Shown: positions 17,247 to 28,872, counted from the first letter of the stretch. The stretch: DNA of 64,000 nucleotides from Methylobacterium sp. Leaf118 (GCF_920984675.1 NZ_CAKLBV010000022.1:1-64000); one strand, 5' to 3'. Numbers and translations are program-made. The notes: generated by a model from the letters alone, not told the origin.

Positions 17247-17846
17247 ATGACCCAGACCTTCTTCCTGCCCGGCGCGGGGGCGAGCGCCCATTTCTGGCGG
17301 CCCGTCGCCGACCGGACCCGCCTCGACGGCGTGTTCTTCGCCTGGCCCGGCCTCGGCGACGAGCCGGCCCATCAAGCCGTCTCCGGGCTCGACGATCTCG
17401 TCGCCATGGTCACGGATCGCATGGGCGCGCCGGTCGACCTCGTCGCGCAGTCGATGGGCGGCCTCGTGGCGATCAAGGCAGCGTTGAAGGCCCCCGACCG
17501 GATCCGGCGTCTGGTCCTGGTCGCCACCTCCGGCGGCGTTCCCGCGGCCGATCTCGGCGGGACGGATTGGCGCGCCGACTACGCCGCCGCCTTTCCGCGG
17601 GCGGCGCGGTGGATTCTCGAGGCGGGCGAGGACCTGTCCGAGCCGATCCGATCGATCCGGGCCCCGACGCTGCTGATCTGGGGCGATCGCGATCCGATCA
17701 GCCCGGTCTCCGTCGGAGAGCGGCTGCGGGCGCTCCTCCCGAATGCCACGCTCCACGTGGTCCGCGGGGGCGATCACGATCTGGCGCGGGACCGGGCGGC
17801 CGAGGTGGCGGGCCTCATCGAGGGGCATCTGACGGACGCCCCCTAA
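17247..17846 (+). CDS. Alpha/beta hydrolase
   Basis: A compact 199-residue alpha/beta-hydrolase. The nucleophile elbow is QSMGG (residues about 70-74), the oxyanion segment is FLPGAGASAHFW near the start, the acid is in WGDRDPISP and the histidine in RGGDHDLAR. The cap domain is very short. ATG 17247 is the first start that places the first strand properly. Substrate cannot be told; carboxylesterase-like activity is inferred. It stands alone between a divergent secreted-protein gene and a convergent DUF2842 gene. Confidence 0.85.
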   Translation: MTQTFFLPGAGASAHFWRPVADRTRLDGVFFAWPGLGDEPAHQAVSGLDDLVAMVTDRMGAPVDLVAQSMGGLVAIKAALKAPDRIRRLVLVATSGGVPAADLGGTDWRADYAAAFPRAARWILEAGEDLSEPIRSIRAPTLLIWGDRDPISPVSVGERLRALLPNATLHVVRGGDHDLARDRAAEVAGLIEGHLTDAP

Positions 17847-17886
17847 GGCGGGGCCGCCGTCCGGATGTCGGCTCGCGCCCCGCGGA

Positions 17887-18093
17887 TTACCGGTCGGGCC
17901 GCTCCATCCACCGGATCAGCGGCATCAGCGGGAAGATCCAGGCGATGCCGAGGATGCAATAGGCGACCGTCTGCAGGGCCGGGTGGGCCTGCGAGATGCG
18001 GCTGTCGGCGAGCGCCATGGCGAGCGGCGCGTAGACGATCACGAAGACCAGGATGCCGAAGGTGCCGAGGAGGGTGCGCGTGCGGCGGCGCAT
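17887..18093 (-). CDS. DUF2842 small membrane protein
   Basis: The 68-residue product matches the alphaproteobacterial DUF2842 family: basic start MRRRTRTLLGTFGILVF, a first membrane helix, a short loop with the ISQAHPALQ segment, a second helix (AYCILGIAWIFPLMPLIRW) and a basic end. The function is not known. The family is often next to heme A synthase, as here (ctaA diverges 236 bp away), which suggests but does not prove a link to cytochrome oxidase assembly. Confidence 0.85.
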   Translation of the reverse strand: MRRRTRTLLGTFGILVFVIVYAPLAMALADSRISQAHPALQTVAYCILGIAWIFPLMPLIRWMERPDR

Positions 18094-18328
18094 GGGGCTG
18101 GACCGTTCTCTCGTAATCGCGGGACCGGCGAAGCCGTCCGATCCCCCGCAGGGTCGTAAAGGCCCGGCCGCCGGGCCGCAACGGGACGCCCCTGCGTCAT
18201 ACGTCGCGTTGCGCCCGGCCGTCCGCGTCCCGTAAGAGCCCCTCACGAGCGTCCCGGAACCCGGGAGTTTCGCGCGAAAGCGCTGCGCACGAGGCGCCGA
18301 AGGCCGTCCGACGGCAGGCGAGACCATC

Positions 18329-19465
18329 ATGAGACTGTCCACAGCGCATCCGAGCGACCGCGACGCCGCCGCGCCGGCGCGCCCCGGACAGGGGGCGGTG
18401 CGGGGCTGGCTCTCCCTGCTGGCCCTCCTCGTGGTCGGCATGGTCGCCCTCGGCGGGGCGACGCGGATGACCGGCTCCGGCCTGTCGATCACCGAGTGGC
18501 GGCCCGTGACCGGGGTGATCCCGCCGCTCAGCGCCGCCGACTGGGCCGTCGAGTTCGCCAAGTACCGCGACACGCCCCAGTACCGCATCCTCAACCAGGG
18601 CCTCGGCCTCGACAGCTTCAAGACGCTCTACTGGTGGGAATGGGCCCATCGCCTGCTCGGCCGCATCGTCGGCGTGGTCTTCTTCGTGCCGTTCCTGTGG
18701 TTCTGGTGGCGCGGCGCCCTCTCGCGGCGCCTGCTGGCCGGCCTCCTCGGCCTCGGCCTGCTCGGCGGGCTGCAGGGCGCGATCGGCTGGATCATGGTGG
18801 CCTCCGGCCTTCAGCCCGGCATGACCGCGGTGGCGCCCCTCAAGCTGGCGCTCCACCTCACCACCGCGAGCCTGATCCTGGCGGGCCTCGTCTGGCTCGC
18901 CGCCGGCACCCGGCCCCGGGGGCTCGCTCCCGCGCCCGCCCCGGTGCGGGCTGTCGCCCTCCTGCTGCCGGCCCTCGTCCTCGTGCAGATCTGGCTCGGC
19001 GGCCTGGTGGCCGGCTCGAAGGCCGGCCTCGTCCACAACACCTGGCCCGACATGGACGGCATGGTCGTGCCGCCCGCCCGGCTGATGTTCACGCAAGCCC
19101 CCTGGATCGAGAACTTCGTCGACAACCTGACGTTGGTCCAGTTCAACCATCGCCTGTTCGCCTATCTGGTGGTGCTGGCCGCGCTCGCCCACGCAATCCA
19201 GGCCGTGCTCGGCCCGTCCCGGAGCGCGGCCGGCCGGGCGACCGGGGTGGCGGCGCTCGCGGTCGCCCAGATGGCGCTCGGGATCGTCACCCTCCTCCTG
19301 GCCGTGCCGATCTGGGCCGGGCTCGCCCACCAGATCCTCGCCATGGCCGTGCTGGTGATGGCGACCGTCCACGCCCGCCTCAGCCTGGGCGTCGGCGCGG
19401 CCCCGGTCCTGTCGGAGCCGACCGTGCCGATCGGCCTCGAAACCCTGGCGGGCGGGCGCGCCTGA
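18329..19465 (+). CDS. ctaA: Heme A synthase (COX15/CtaA type 2)
   Basis: This 378-residue integral membrane enzyme oxidises heme O to heme A for aa3-type cytochrome oxidase. It shows eight predicted membrane helices and the conserved heme-ligating histidines in WEWAHRLLGR, KLALHLTTAS, FNHRLFAYL and GLAHQILAM. The family signature TRMTGSGLSITEWRPV-TGVIPP is intact. ATG 18329 follows an AGGCGAG site. It diverges from DUF2842. Not in a visible cox operon. Confidence 0.95.
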   Translation: MRLSTAHPSDRDAAAPARPGQGAVRGWLSLLALLVVGMVALGGATRMTGSGLSITEWRPVTGVIPPLSAADWAVEFAKYRDTPQYRILNQGLGLDSFKTLYWWEWAHRLLGRIVGVVFFVPFLWFWWRGALSRRLLAGLLGLGLLGGLQGAIGWIMVASGLQPGMTAVAPLKLALHLTTASLILAGLVWLAAGTRPRGLAPAPAPVRAVALLLPALVLVQIWLGGLVAGSKAGLVHNTWPDMDGMVVPPARLMFTQAPWIENFVDNLTLVQFNHRLFAYLVVLAALAHAIQAVLGPSRSAAGRATGVAALAVAQMALGIVTLLLAVPIWAGLAHQILAMAVLVMATVHARLSLGVGAAPVLSEPTVPIGLETLAGGRA

Positions 19466-19731
19466 CGCGGCGGCCTGCACGATCCTGCCTCCGCTCTGGC
19501 CCGGATTCTGCTCACCCTGCACGACGGTTCATGAAACCGTAGCGATTCGAGCCGATCGTGGATCGGGCGGACGGCGACGCAGCATGGCCGGCCGCTCACC
19601 TTGCAACGCACAAGTGAAGGACAGTCGTCGGACCGGTGGATTCCTGTGGAACAAGTGCGGGTGCGTAGTTCGTTGATGGAACGACTCGTGGCCCTCAAGA
19701 CTTGATTATCGCGCAAGCAGGGGAGCAGAGG

Positions 19732-20412
19732 ATGTTTCTCGCCGAGGATGGACGACCGGTCACCCTGACCTGGAACTATACGCCCAGCGAAATGCGGGCG
19801 GACGGTGTGGTTCACATCGCAGGGGTCATTCTCGGTCTTCTCGGCGCCATCTGCCTCGTCGCGACCGCGGCGCTGACCCATCTCGGCTGGCTGGAGCGGG
19901 CTTCTCTGCTGATCTACGCCACCGCGATGGTGGCGATGCTCGGGGCCTCGGCCGCCTACAACATGTGGCCGGTCTCACCCCGCAAGTGGATCCTGCGCCG
20001 GTTCGACCATGCCTTCATCTACCTGATGATCGCCGGCACCTACACGCCGGTGGTGGCGCTCGTCGGCTCCGGCCCCGTCGCCTGGAGCCTGCTCGCCCTG
20101 ATCTGGACGGTGGCGCTCGCCGGCATCGCCATCAAGATCTGCATGCCGGGCCGCTGGGACCGGGTCTCGATCGTGCTCTACCTGATGCTGGGCTGGAGCG
20201 GCGTGCTCGCCTACGAATCGGTGATCTCGGGCCTCAGCCCCTCCGCCCTGTGGCTGCTCGCCATCGGCGGCCTGCTCTACTCGGTCGGCGTCGTGTTCCA
20301 CGTCTGGCGCAACCTGCCGTTCCAGAATGCGATCTGGCACGCCTTCGTCCTCGCCGCCACGGCGTGCCATTACGGGACGATCATCACGAGCGTCCTGGCC
20401 GCCGGCTCGTAG
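19732..20412 (+). CDS. Hemolysin III / PAQR-family membrane protein
   Basis: The 226-residue protein has seven predicted membrane helices and the HlyIII metal-site residues: DGVVHIAGV near residue 24, the SAAYNMWP...RRFDHAFIYLMIAGTY block near residues 75-100, and WHAFVLAATACHYGTI near the end (the H-x3-H/C pair reads HAFVLAATACH). The inner-membrane family is related to adiponectin receptors and may be a hydrolase; the haemolysin name is historic. ATG 19732 is chosen for the AGGGGAGCAGAGG ribosome site directly upstream. Confidence 0.9.
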   Translation: MFLAEDGRPVTLTWNYTPSEMRADGVVHIAGVILGLLGAICLVATAALTHLGWLERASLLIYATAMVAMLGASAAYNMWPVSPRKWILRRFDHAFIYLMIAGTYTPVVALVGSGPVAWSLLALIWTVALAGIAIKICMPGRWDRVSIVLYLMLGWSGVLAYESVISGLSPSALWLLAIGGLLYSVGVVFHVWRNLPFQNAIWHAFVLAATACHYGTIITSVLAAGS

Positions 20413-20586
20413 CGCCCGAGGCGTCTCCGGTCCGCGTCGTGGTCCTGGGCAGGGGGTCACCACGCCGGAGGGCAGGGGCCTCAGCCGGTCCATCTTGGGC
20501 CGTCCCGGCAAAGCGAGCCCCGCGAAAACCGTCCGTTTCCTTCGGGATCGCGTCGGCGCGCGGATCGCCGGCGCGACAGGCGCCGG

Positions 20587-20832
20587 TCAGGCGATCTCGG
20601 GGGCACAGCCCTCGCCGAGGGTGTCGGAGGCCCGCTCCACCGCGCTGATCGCGTCGAGCAGGTGCTGGACGCTGCGCTCCACTTCGAGCGGCGGGCGGTC
20701 CATGGCAGCGGCGCGCTCCACCAGCCCTTCGAGCTGATCGAGAACCGCGAGAAGATCACTCGCAACCGCCGCGACATCACAGGCGGCGCGGGGCGCGGGC
20801 TTGGGCCGGCGGAAGGGGACGATCGTGCTCAT
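20587..20832 (-). CDS. Small hypothetical helical protein
   Basis: An 81-residue protein with a basic N-terminus (MSTIVPFRRPKPAPR) and then two amphipathic helices (AAVASDLLAVLDQLEGLVER and EVERSVQHLLDAISAVERAS). No motif or family recognised; a coiled-coil dimer is plausible. It is convergent with the hemolysin III gene and diverges from thiC. The ATG lies at the start of the conserved-looking part of a longer open frame. Confidence 0.55.
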   Translation of the reverse strand: MSTIVPFRRPKPAPRAACDVAAVASDLLAVLDQLEGLVERAAAMDRPPLEVERSVQHLLDAISAVERASDTLGEGCAPEIA

Positions 20833-21094
20833 CGGGAATCTGTGTCGCGGAAGGCGGCCCGCATGGCCACCCCGTCGGCGCCCGCCATCCACACTTGCGG
20901 GGTCGATGGGGGCCGCGCGACGACCAAGACCGCCGGATTGGTGAGTTTTGCGTGGGGCCGACCGCTCGCATCTGCCACGAATGCGCAGGCTTTTGGGCGG
21001 CAGGCCGGCGCGCAAACAAAAGCGATCACTCCGATTTGACCCTCACGCATGACGGATTGACAAGAATGGCGCTTGGGAAGAGGCTGGAATCGTT

Positions 21095-23161
<2,067 letters not shown>

Positions 23162-23168
23162 GGGCAAC

Positions 23169-23197
23169 GGGCGGCCATTCCTCCGGGAGGGCCGCCC
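23169..23197 (+). terminator. Hairpin after thiC
   Basis: GGGCGGCC pairs with GGCCGCCC, with a further CTCC/GGAG pairing inside the loop, starting eight bases after the thiC stop. There is no T-run, so termination is probable rather than certain. Confidence 0.55.
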
Positions 23198-23322
23198 CGT
23201 CGAGACACTCCGGCCCCGGGGCGATCGCGACAATTGTCGGGATCGTCTTCACCCCCCGCAGACTCCGAAATCCGGCCCCGGGGGAGAAACCGGTTCCTTT
23301 AAGAATCCGGTAGCGACCTGCA

Positions 23323-23368
23323 CGATCTCCTTCAGGCTCACGCTTGCGCTCGAACCCGAAGGAGATCG
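23323..23368 (+). promoter_or_regulatory. Leader hairpin hiding the ribosome site of the FlaG-like gene
   Basis: The sequence CGATCTCCTTC (23323-23333) is an exact complement of GAAGGAGATCG (23358-23368), giving an 11-bp stem with a 24-nt loop. The 3' arm contains the AAGGAG ribosome site of the gene that starts at 23372, so the stem would block translation when formed. Pairing is seen; the regulatory role is inferred. Confidence 0.65.
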
Positions 23369-23371
23369 GCC

Positions 23372-23722
23372 ATGGACGCGATCCGGCCCCTGACGTCGAC
23401 GCCGCCCGTCACCCCGGCGCCGACGGTCGCACCCGTACGCTTCGTCGCCCCGGCAGACGGGGCGGGCGCGGAATCCCGCCTGCTGGAGCCGGCCGTCTCC
23501 CTCGACCTGAGACCCGAGGCCGGCGAGGCGAAACCGGACGAGCCGGAGCGGCGCGCCTATGTCCGCGATGCCCAGAGCCAGTCGCTGGTCTTCCGGGTGA
23601 CCGATCCCAGGACCGGCGACGTGGTGATGCAGATCCCCGACGAGGTGGTGCTCAAGGCCCGCATCTACGCGAAGGAGACGACCTCCGTCTTCACCGGGGA
23701 GCGTGTCGCCCGCACCGTGTGA
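23372..23722 (+). CDS. FlaG-like protein
   Basis: The 116-residue product has a Pro/Val/Ala-rich N-terminal half and a C-terminal segment (LVFRVTDPRTGDVVMQIPDEVVLKA) that fits the FlaG family pattern of a beta strand with turn followed by QIP and a helix. FlaG is linked to flagellar filament length. Final residues (IYAKETTSVFTGERVARTV) are not typical. A flaF gene lies 330 bp away on the opposite strand, supporting a flagellar link. The ATG has an AAGGAG site four to eight bases upstream, which is buried in a perfect hairpin. Assignment is by pattern, not certain. Confidence 0.6.
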   Translation: MDAIRPLTSTPPVTPAPTVAPVRFVAPADGAGAESRLLEPAVSLDLRPEAGEAKPDEPERRAYVRDAQSQSLVFRVTDPRTGDVVMQIPDEVVLKARIYAKETTSVFTGERVARTV

Positions 23723-24053
23723 CCGGCGCGGTTCGTTCTCGCTGCGGCACGAAACTCTTTCCCCTGCGCGCACCGAAGCGTCGCGGGGCGAAGCCGCGTC
23801 GATCGGGGATTGGCCACGGTCAGGCCGCGCACCGGTTCAAGTGCTCCCGTCATCGCCCGGACGATCGGAGAGATCGGACGGCGGATCGATCGGCCTCCGG
23901 CGACGCCCCGCACCGTCGCGGGCGGCGCTCCAAGGCGTTCCCGCTAGCACTCGGAAAAAAGCACTCCGAAAAACGCCGATGCGGCGCACGGTTCGAGAGC
24001 ACCGCCTTCGCTCCGATCGCGGGGCCGGTTCTCGAAGCGCGCTCGGGCTTGAC
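23723..24053. other. 331-bp convergent intergenic space
   Basis: No gene is supported. Near 23947-23973 there are two imperfect direct copies of GCACTCSGAAAAA, followed by a GCCGATGCGGC stretch that resembles sequence near 40473-40490 in reverse complement. A terminator for either neighbour may lie here, but no clear stem with T-run is seen. Confidence 0.4.
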
Positions 24054-24428
24054 CTAGGCGCCCGCGCCGGGATCGCCCTGGAGGCCGGCGGCGATGTGGT
24101 TGTTGAGGGAGACGAGCGATTCGATTTTCTCGCGGCTCGGGTCGATCATCGTGTCCACGATCGTGCGGAACACGTAGACCGAGAGCCGGCCGATGCCGAT
24201 GCGGATCTCTTCGGGCAGGGGATTGGCGGGGTCGGAGGCCGCCGAGGCCAGGATCGTCCAGACCTTCTGATTGAAGACCAGCGCCTCGTTGAGGGCCGGG
24301 CCGGAGCCGACTTCGGCGCCCAGCGCCTGGAGCCGTCCCGCCGCCTTCAGGAGAACCGCCGCTTCCGCCTCGCGGGGCGGGAGCGCGACGCGCGCGACCT
24401 TCGCGTAGGCACTGGCGCCGTAATGCAT
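24054..24428 (-). CDS. flaF: Flagellar biosynthesis regulator FlaF
   Basis: The 124-residue protein matches FlaF of alphaproteobacteria: an N-terminal REAEAAVLLKAAGRL-type helix, the core ALVFNQKVWTILASAASDP, NPLPEEIRIGIGRLSVYVF and the C-terminal LVSLNNHIAAGL. FlaF works with FlbT in control of flagellin synthesis and secretion. No flagellin or flbT is next to it here, which is unusual, though a FlaG-like gene converges with it. ATG 24428 (MHYGASAYAKV) gives the family start. Confidence 0.85.
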   Translation of the reverse strand: MHYGASAYAKVARVALPPREAEAAVLLKAAGRLQALGAEVGSGPALNEALVFNQKVWTILASAASDPANPLPEEIRIGIGRLSVYVFRTIVDTMIDPSREKIESLVSLNNHIAAGLQGDPGAGA

Positions 24429-24595
24429 CGTCCTGCCCCTGTCGCCGGACGCGGTGAACCGTCCGTGCGGAGGATGTGACATGCAGTTTCTTAAAAGGAG
24501 GTGTGCGAGCGTCACCGCCGCAATGGCGCCCCGATGGGAGACGAGTGGTTCGCCGTGGACTGCCCGTTCCGCACCGGGTCCGGAACCCGCCTCGA

Positions 24596-24841
24596 ATGAC
24601 GAACTTCCTCCTCGGCCTGATCGCCGGATGCATCATCGCCGGCGTCGTCACCATCTCCGCCGCCCGCAATCCCGCCGTGCAGAGCCGCTTGGGATTGATG
24701 CCGCCGGCTCAGGCCGCGGCCCCGGCGACCCCGATGGCCCGCACCGAACCGCTGCTCTGTCCGGAGGTCCGGGCGGAGCCCCGCGTCGGCCGACCCGAGA
24801 TGCTGTTTTCCCGCAACCGCCTGTGGTCCATCGCGCCCTGA
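24596..24841 (+). CDS. Small membrane-anchored protein, unknown function
   Basis: An 81-residue product with one N-terminal membrane helix (MTNFLLGLIAGCIIAGVVTI) and a short Pro/Arg-rich tail with one cysteine. I do not recognise it. No ordinary ribosome site precedes the ATG; instead a 21-codon frame beginning at ATG 24534 ends in an ATGA overlap with this start, and a strong AAAAGGAGGTG lies at 24493-24503, so coupled translation is possible. It diverges from flaF. Confidence 0.5.
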   Translation: MTNFLLGLIAGCIIAGVVTISAARNPAVQSRLGLMPPAQAAAPATPMARTEPLLCPEVRAEPRVGRPEMLFSRNRLWSIAP

Positions 24842-25024
24842 GCTCCGCCCCGCGCGGCCGGACGCCGCGTCGCGACAGGGCGGCACCGATGCCGATGCGA
24901 CGGCGACGCGGAACCGTCGCCGTCGTCGGTCGGATGCGTCCCCGGACGATCGCCTGATCCTGACGGGCCGAGCGGGCGGCCCAGCAGGATCAGGGGATCG
25001 TCCGGCGGGGGTAGCGATCGAACC

Positions 25025-25159
25025 TCAGACGCTGCTCCCGAGCAGGAACATCACCATCGTGGTGGCGACGGTGCAGCCGAGGAAGCCGCACAGGGCCGCC
25101 GCGAAGGAGGGGCCGGTGCGCATCTCGGAGACGGTCTGGCTGGCGCTGGTCTGGTTCAT
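25025..25159 (-). CDS. 44-residue membrane peptide
   Basis: A short gene with ATG at 25159 preceded by GGAG about seven bases upstream. The product starts MNQTSASQTVSEMRTGPSF and continues into one hydrophobic helix (AAALCGFLGCTVATTMVMFL) ending GSSV. Two cysteines lie in the helix. Function unknown; likely a single-span inner-membrane protein. Confidence 0.55.
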   Translation of the reverse strand: MNQTSASQTVSEMRTGPSFAAALCGFLGCTVATTMVMFLLGSSV

Positions 25160-25336
25160 GGCGGGGCTCCGAATCGGGACGTTTCGTTGAAGTGACGATG
25201 CGTCGCACGGCCGCGCTCGGCGGTGCGGGGACGCACCTCGGCAGGATGCGCGGACACGATCCGTGCAAAGGGTTCGGCAAGGTTTCGAGAGGGGTCGTCC
25301 GGGGAAGAGCCGAGCCCCGCAAGCGGGGCCGGCCGC

Positions 25337-25651
25337 TCAGTCGCAGCGGTTGAGGCGCTTGGCGAGGCGCAGGTCGCGCAGTTCGGTGCGCAGGTCGATG
25401 GCCACGATGTCGGCGCCGCAATCCTCGAAGGCGTCCTGCGCCTCGTGGTAGCGGTCGCCCACCTCGTCGAGGGTGTCGCAGACCCGATCGTGGTTTCCGA
25501 GCCTCGCCTCCTGGCGGGCCTGGTAGCGCAAGGCACTTGCCTCCTGGACCTTGCGGCGCCCGTCGAGGCAGCCGGGAGCGGCGAGGGCGGCGGAGGCGAC
25601 ACTGGTGCCGAGAAGAAGAGCGGCGAGGCCGGAAAGGACGGTGGAACGCAT
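25337..25651 (-). CDS. Small secreted four-cysteine protein, unknown function
   Basis: The 104-residue product has a signal peptide (MRSTVLSGLAALLLGTS, cleavage near ALAAP). The mature part is helical and charged with four cysteines (PGCLDG, DRVCDTL, FEDCGAD and NRCD), which could form two disulfides in the periplasm. No family recognised. It is on the minus strand between a metallophosphoesterase gene and a tiny membrane-peptide gene, in the same direction as both. Confidence 0.65.
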   Translation of the reverse strand: MRSTVLSGLAALLLGTSVASAALAAPGCLDGRRKVQEASALRYQARQEARLGNHDRVCDTLDEVGDRYHEAQDAFEDCGADIVAIDLRTELRDLRLAKRLNRCD

Positions 25652-25765
25652 GGGACGAAACCGACGCTGATTCGACCGAGGTCGCGGGAGGATGGGGGAG
25701 CGTGCAGTGCCCTCGGCTTTCGCTGCGGTGCATTGCCGTCCCTGTCGGTCTGATGAACGGAGAGG

Positions 25766-26344
25766 CTAGACCGATGGTTCCGCACTCTTTCGAGCAAGCT
25801 TGGCGGAAGTTTCGGCAGCGGTCCGGCGCGCCTTCGCCGCCCCTTTCCCGCGCCGGGAGGCGAGGATCCGGTCGAGCCCGATGGGATGCAGGCCCTGCGC
25901 ATCGATGCCGACATCGTATTGCCGCGGGATCGGCGTGAGCCGCCCATGCGAGTGGCCGTGCAGGTTGATCGCGCCGCGGCCGAGTCCGTTCCAGGTGCGG
26001 AAGGCGTAGTGGCACAGGACGAGGCGGCGCCCCTCCACCTCGATCTCGGCGTAATGCCCGACCGAGACCCAGCCCGCGGCGCGGAGCGTGCCCGGCCCGT
26101 CGTTGTTGCCGATGATCAGGTGCTTGCGCCCGGCCAGGGCGGCGAGGAGCGCCGCGACCCGCTCGGGCTCCGGTCCCAGGGCGAAGTCGCCGAGATGCCA
26201 GACCTCGTCGTCCGGCCCGACGGTGGCGTTCCAGGCCTCCACCAGCGCGGCGTCGTGGGCCGCGAGATCGGCGAAGGGACGCCGGTCGATCCGCAGGATG
26301 CGGGGATCGCCGAAATGCGTGTCGCTCGTGAAGAAGGTCGTCAT
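25766..26344 (-). CDS. Calcineurin-like metallophosphoesterase
   Basis: This 192-residue protein carries the metallophosphoesterase metal motifs in order: TSDTHFGD near residue 7, LGDFALG near 50, GNND near 80, CHY near 111 and HGHSHGR near 130. It resembles the small phosphoesterase group represented by YfcE-like and phage-borne enzymes; substrate unknown. The Lys/Ala-rich tail (residues 165-192) is not part of the fold. It lies directly downstream of the tonB operon, separated by 61 bp, and may be co-transcribed. Confidence 0.85.
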   Translation of the reverse strand: MTTFFTSDTHFGDPRILRIDRRPFADLAAHDAALVEAWNATVGPDDEVWHLGDFALGPEPERVAALLAALAGRKHLIIGNNDGPGTLRAAGWVSVGHYAEIEVEGRRLVLCHYAFRTWNGLGRGAINLHGHSHGRLTPIPRQYDVGIDAQGLHPIGLDRILASRRGKGAAKARRTAAETSAKLARKSAEPSV

Positions 26345-26405
26345 GCGCCGCGCTCCACCGCCGGGATCGGGGTGTAGCGCGGCGCGGGGCTCCGTAAAGG
26401 CGGCG

Positions 26406-27563
26406 TCAGCGGCCGGGATTGAACCGCATCGGCACGGTGACCGAGAGGCTCGGCTGCGTCACGCCGGACGGAGCGGCGGGCAAGGCGCCCCGCGCCGCCG
26501 CGAGCGCGGCGCCGTCGATGGCGCCCACGCCGCTGCTTCCGGCGAGAGCTACGCCGCTGACCGCGCCGGACCGGCTCACCGTGAACCGCACGGTCGCCAC
26601 GCCGCCGGACGTCCCATCCGCCGCGCTCCGGTTCATGCGGCCGCGGATCGTCGAGGCGATCGCCCCCTTCCAGGCCGCCATGGCATTCGGATCGCTGCCG
26701 GCCGCGGCGGCGCCGGTCCCGCTCTGCCGCGAGGTGGCGGCGGAGTTGCGCTGCGCGTTGCCGGTTTGGGCGGCCTGGGCCCGCCGGGCGGCATCGCGCT
26801 CGGCCTTCGCCTTGGCGAGTGCCCTCTGCTTCGCGTCCCGTTCGGCCTCGCGCTTCTGCTCCAGCGCCTCCAGGCGCCGCTCCTCGCGCTCGGTCTCGCG
26901 CTTCTTGTCGAGGGCGGCCTTGCGGCGCGCCTCGCGCTCGGCGGCGATCTTGGCCGGGTCGGGCTGCGGCCGCGGCTTGACCTCCTCGACGGGCTTGACC
27001 TCCTTGACGGGCTTGGGCGGCTCCGGGGTCCGGGCGACCACCGGCGGCGGCGGCGCCAAGGGCTCCGCCTCCTGGGCCTGCGAGGTGATGACCTGCTCCT
27101 CGGGCGGCGGGGGCGGCGTCTCGGGCACGGCCTCGGTCACGGCCTCCGGCGGCGGAGGCGGCGGGACCGCCTCCTCGGGCATGACCTGGGTCATCTCCGT
27201 GGGGGGAGGGGGCGTCGCCTCGTCGGGACGCAGCTCGGCCACCTCCGGCGGCGGCGGGGGCTTCACCTCCTCGGGCGTCTCGACCGGTTCGGCGGCGGCG
27301 GGCTCGCCCTCGGGCTTGGCCTCCTCGGGCACCGCATCGAGCTGCTGGGTCTCGTTCGGCGCCTGGGTCTCGGCCTCCGTCATCTGCGGGGCGAGGTCGA
27401 TCGTGATCTGCTGCTCGCCCGCCGGTGCAGGCGGCGTGGCATGCATGAAGGCGAGGCCCGCGAGCCCCAGGAGATGGAGCAGCAGCGCGACGGCGAAGGC
27501 AGCGGCGAGCGGGCCCTGCCCCCCGTCCGGGCCGCCGGGCGCGCGTTCGGCGTAAGCGGTCAT
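26406..27563 (-). CDS. tonB: TonB family energy transducer (long proline-rich linker)
   Basis: The 385-residue protein has an N-terminal membrane anchor (LAAAFAVALLLHLLGLAGLAF), a long Pro/Glu-rich then Lys/Arg/Ala-rich coiled linker (residues about 60-275), and a C-terminal TonB domain (GGVATVRFTVSRSGAVSGVA, ending VPMRFNPGR). It passes proton-motive energy to outer-membrane receptors, possibly including the siderophore receptor in this window. The charged middle (TolA-like, EREARRKAALDKKRETER) is longer than in E. coli TonB. It starts four bases after exbD's stop, the last gene of an exbB-exbD-tonB operon. Confidence 0.9.
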   Translation of the reverse strand: MTAYAERAPGGPDGGQGPLAAAFAVALLLHLLGLAGLAFMHATPPAPAGEQQITIDLAPQMTEAETQAPNETQQLDAVPEEAKPEGEPAAAEPVETPEEVKPPPPPEVAELRPDEATPPPPTEMTQVMPEEAVPPPPPPEAVTEAVPETPPPPPEEQVITSQAQEAEPLAPPPPVVARTPEPPKPVKEVKPVEEVKPRPQPDPAKIAAEREARRKAALDKKRETEREERRLEALEQKREAERDAKQRALAKAKAERDAARRAQAAQTGNAQRNSAATSRQSGTGAAAAGSDPNAMAAWKGAIASTIRGRMNRSAADGTSGGVATVRFTVSRSGAVSGVALAGSSGVGAIDGAALAAARGALPAAPSGVTQPSLSVTVPMRFNPGR

Positions 27564-27567
27564 GGGT

Positions 27568-28035
27568 CTACCTGGCGGCTCCTGGGGCGGGCGCCGGGGC
27601 TCCGCCCGCCGACTGGGCGATCAGCGAGACCTTGGTGAACCCGGCCTGGCCGACGAGACCCATCACTTCCATGATCTTGCCGTAGGGCACGTCCCGGTCG
27701 CCGCGCACGAGCACGACCTGTTCGGGATGCTCGGCCTTGAGCTGCCGCAGACGCGGCAGGATCGTCTCCGCCGTGAAGCCGTCCTTGGCGATGAAGGGGT
27801 TGCCGTCCTTGTCGACGGTGACCTCGAGCGGCTTCTGCGCCTGCGCGACCTTGGCCGCGGTCGTCTTCGGAAGCTGCACCGGCACGCCGGTCGTCATCAG
27901 CGGGGCGGCCACCATGAAGATGATGAGCAGCACCAGCATCACGTCGACCATCGGCGTGACGTTGATCTCCGACATCGGCGTGGCGTCGAGGCCGTCCTCG
28001 TCGTCGCCGCCCGAGCGAAGGGATCCCATGGCCAT
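27568..28035 (-). CDS. exbD: Biopolymer transport protein ExbD
   Basis: The 155-residue product has one membrane helix (INVTPMVDVMLVLLIIFMVA) with the essential aspartate of the ExbD/TolR family in PMVDVMLVL, and a periplasmic C-terminal domain (DKDGNPFIAKDG, VVLVRGDRDVPYGKIMEVM). It forms the proton channel with ExbB. ATG 28035 or 28029 could start it. The order exbB-exbD-tonB supports this over TolR, because no tolA-tolB-pal follow. Confidence 0.92.
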   Translation of the reverse strand: MAMGSLRSGGDDEDGLDATPMSEINVTPMVDVMLVLLIIFMVAAPLMTTGVPVQLPKTTAAKVAQAQKPLEVTVDKDGNPFIAKDGFTAETILPRLRQLKAEHPEQVVLVRGDRDVPYGKIMEVMGLVGQAGFTKVSLIAQSAGGAPAPAPGAAR

Positions 28036-28167
28036 ACGGTTCGCCCTCCCGGGCGTCGGCGGCGGGCCGCCGGCCGGGCGGGCGCCGCACTCAGAATGTC
28101 GGTGGATCCGGCCGTCCCGGCGCGCCGGCGAGGAGCGACCGGATGCGTCCCGGCCGGTCGAAGGCCG

Positions 28168-28872
<705 letters not shown>

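Noticed and set aside
24501..24599. Micro-ORF with AAAAGGAGG, stop overlapping the start at 24596
   Set aside because: The ribosome site is too close to GTG 24501 and too far from ATG 24534; kept only as a note for the downstream gene.
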